The notes under the pieces: model-generated
Database searches by the model: none
Told to the model about the DNA's origin: nothing
Seen by the model: only the letters and a program-made list of their open reading frames with translations
Program-made: the position numbers and the translations under genes
Assembly: GCA_029056365.1 (NCBI GenBank)
Contig: JAIDBM010000324.1
Coordinates: 1 to 7,227, forward strand
DNA from: Muribaculaceae bacterium
GTDB taxonomy: Bacteria; Bacteroidota; Bacteroidia; Bacteroidales; Muribaculaceae
Direction: 5' to 3'
DNA length: 7,227 bases
Shown here: piece after piece, positions 6,554 through 7,227 of the stretch
Position numbering within the stretch: the first letter of the stretch is position 1
Layout: every line of letters begins with the position of its first letter

Positions 6554-7227
6554 TTACCAGATACGTTCCAGATCACGTACTCTGGCGGTAACCGTCTGGT
6601 CGGCGGAGAAACTATTGTAGATTGAGCTTGGGAAAACCAGATTCGTCTGTGCTGTGATGCCCTCGCCGGCTGTGATTTCAACCGACGACTGGTCGACATA
6701 GATATTCAGCAGAGCTTTGGAGCCGTCCACCATCAAGTCGCAGCCTATCGACGGAAGCGAGAACGAGGAATTGAACGATACATCTCCGGTTTTGCCGTTT
6801 CGTTTCACAGCCATGTGTCGTGCCGGCCCGTTTACTATGATGTCGAGCCGTTCGCCGGCGGCATTGCTCAGTGTGAGGGTGGTAGTCTTGTCCATGTCGG
6901 CTTCCACCTGCAGCTGATAGGCGTGTTTCACGCCAAGATTGCCATCGGCATCGCGCCATTCCGAGGCAATACCTTCGATTTCGTCCACTACATTTGCAGT
7001 GAGGTATGGTTTGCCGCCGAAATCAGTCAGCTTGAGTTCCCGAGGCAGAGTCATGGCGCTGCGCCAGGGCGACACCGGACATACACCTGCGTAGTTCCAG
7101 TTGTTCATCCAGCCAATGAGCACGTGGCGTCCGTCGGGAGCATTGTGCCAGGTAACACCGGCATAATTGTCGGCGCCGCTGTCGAGCCACAGAGGATAGT
7201 CCTCGCGGGCATCGGCGGTGAAAGTGG
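6554..7227 (-). CDS. GH32 fructan hydrolase (levanase/inulinase/invertase type), C-terminal part
   Basis: The reading frame runs from the TAA at 6556-6554 to the right edge, giving about 224 residues of the C-terminal part of a glycoside hydrolase family 32 enzyme, which cleaves beta-fructosyl links in levan, inulin or sucrose. The visible N-terminal stretch reads DAREDYPLWLDSG, then ADNYAGVTW and LIGWMNNWNYAG, then PVSPWRSAMTLPREL: the last blades of the GH32 five-bladed propeller. The C-terminal beta-sandwich follows, with IYVDQSSVEI and LVFPSSIYNSF near the end. The catalytic motifs (WMNDPNG nucleophile, RDP, EC acid/base) and any signal peptide lie outside the window, so substrate and export cannot be judged. 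A GTG at 7123 is in frame but is not the real start, because conserved GH32 sequence continues upstream of it. Confidence 0.9.
   Translation of the reverse strand, partial: TFTADAREDYPLWLDSGADNYAGVTWHNAPDGRHVLIGWMNNWNYAGVCPVSPWRSAMTLPRELKLTDFGGKPYLTANVVDEIEGIASEWRDADGNLGVKHAYQLQVEADMDKTTTLTLSNAAGERLDIIVNGPARHMAVKRNGKTGDVSFNSSFSLPSIGCDLMVDGSKALLNIYVDQSSVEITAGEGITAQTNLVFPSSIYNSFSADQTVTARVRDLERIW

Noticed and set aside
6554..7123. GH32 fragment as a complete gene starting at the GTG at 7123
   Set aside because: The frame stays open to the right edge and encodes conserved GH32 sequence (for example YPLWLDSG), so the gene is cut by the window and not short.

Overview
The window looks like the genome of a gut-type Bacteroidales bacterium, with moderately high GC for that order; Muribaculaceae or a relative is plausible. 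Three things support this: a textbook Bacteroidetes promoter (TTTG, 20 bp, TATCTTTG) with an A/T-rich leader and no Shine-Dalgarno; protein families typical of that group (cellobiose 2-epimerase, GH32 fructan hydrolase, AmyE-like GH13 amylase, CvfB-type S1 protein); and very tight gene packing. The family is an inference from style, not a proven assignment.

Layout. (1) Bases 1-19 are almost certainly a leftover Nextera/Tn5 mosaic-end adapter at a contig end. (2) From base 20 to 836 (+) lies the C-terminal two thirds of a cellobiose/mannobiose 2-epimerase, whose apparent ATG is inside the adapter. (3) Bases 857-902 hold a strong bidirectional terminator, followed by a small 17-bp tandem duplication and an AT-rich inverted repeat. 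(4) On the minus strand, transcribed leftwards from about 5.2 kb, a three-gene cluster runs cvfB-like RNA-binding protein (5169-4333), exported AmyE-like alpha-amylase (4301-2850) and Uup-like ABC-F ATPase (2847-955), with gaps of 31 and 2 nt. (5) A 176-bp divergent promoter region (5170-5345) contains the same octamer TATCTTTG on both strands. (6) On the plus strand, a membrane-anchored SPFH protein (5346-6308) is followed 2 nt later by a 59-residue Arc-like ribbon-helix-helix protein (6311-6490) that is easily missed. (7) A second bidirectional terminator (6503-6536) separates this pair from (8) a GH32 fructan hydrolase on the minus strand, whose N-terminal catalytic part lies beyond the right edge.

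How the genes fit together. Three carbohydrate enzymes (epimerase, alpha-amylase, fructanase) point to dietary or host glycan use, but they sit in three separate transcription units. No SusC/SusD, sensor or transporter genes are visible, so this is not a recognisable polysaccharide utilisation locus. The most intriguing pieces are the SPFH plus Arc-like pair, whose function is unknown, and the placement of an exported amylase between two translation/RNA-related genes. I did not find a clearly new defence or mobile system. No tRNA, rRNA, CRISPR array or insertion sequence was seen.
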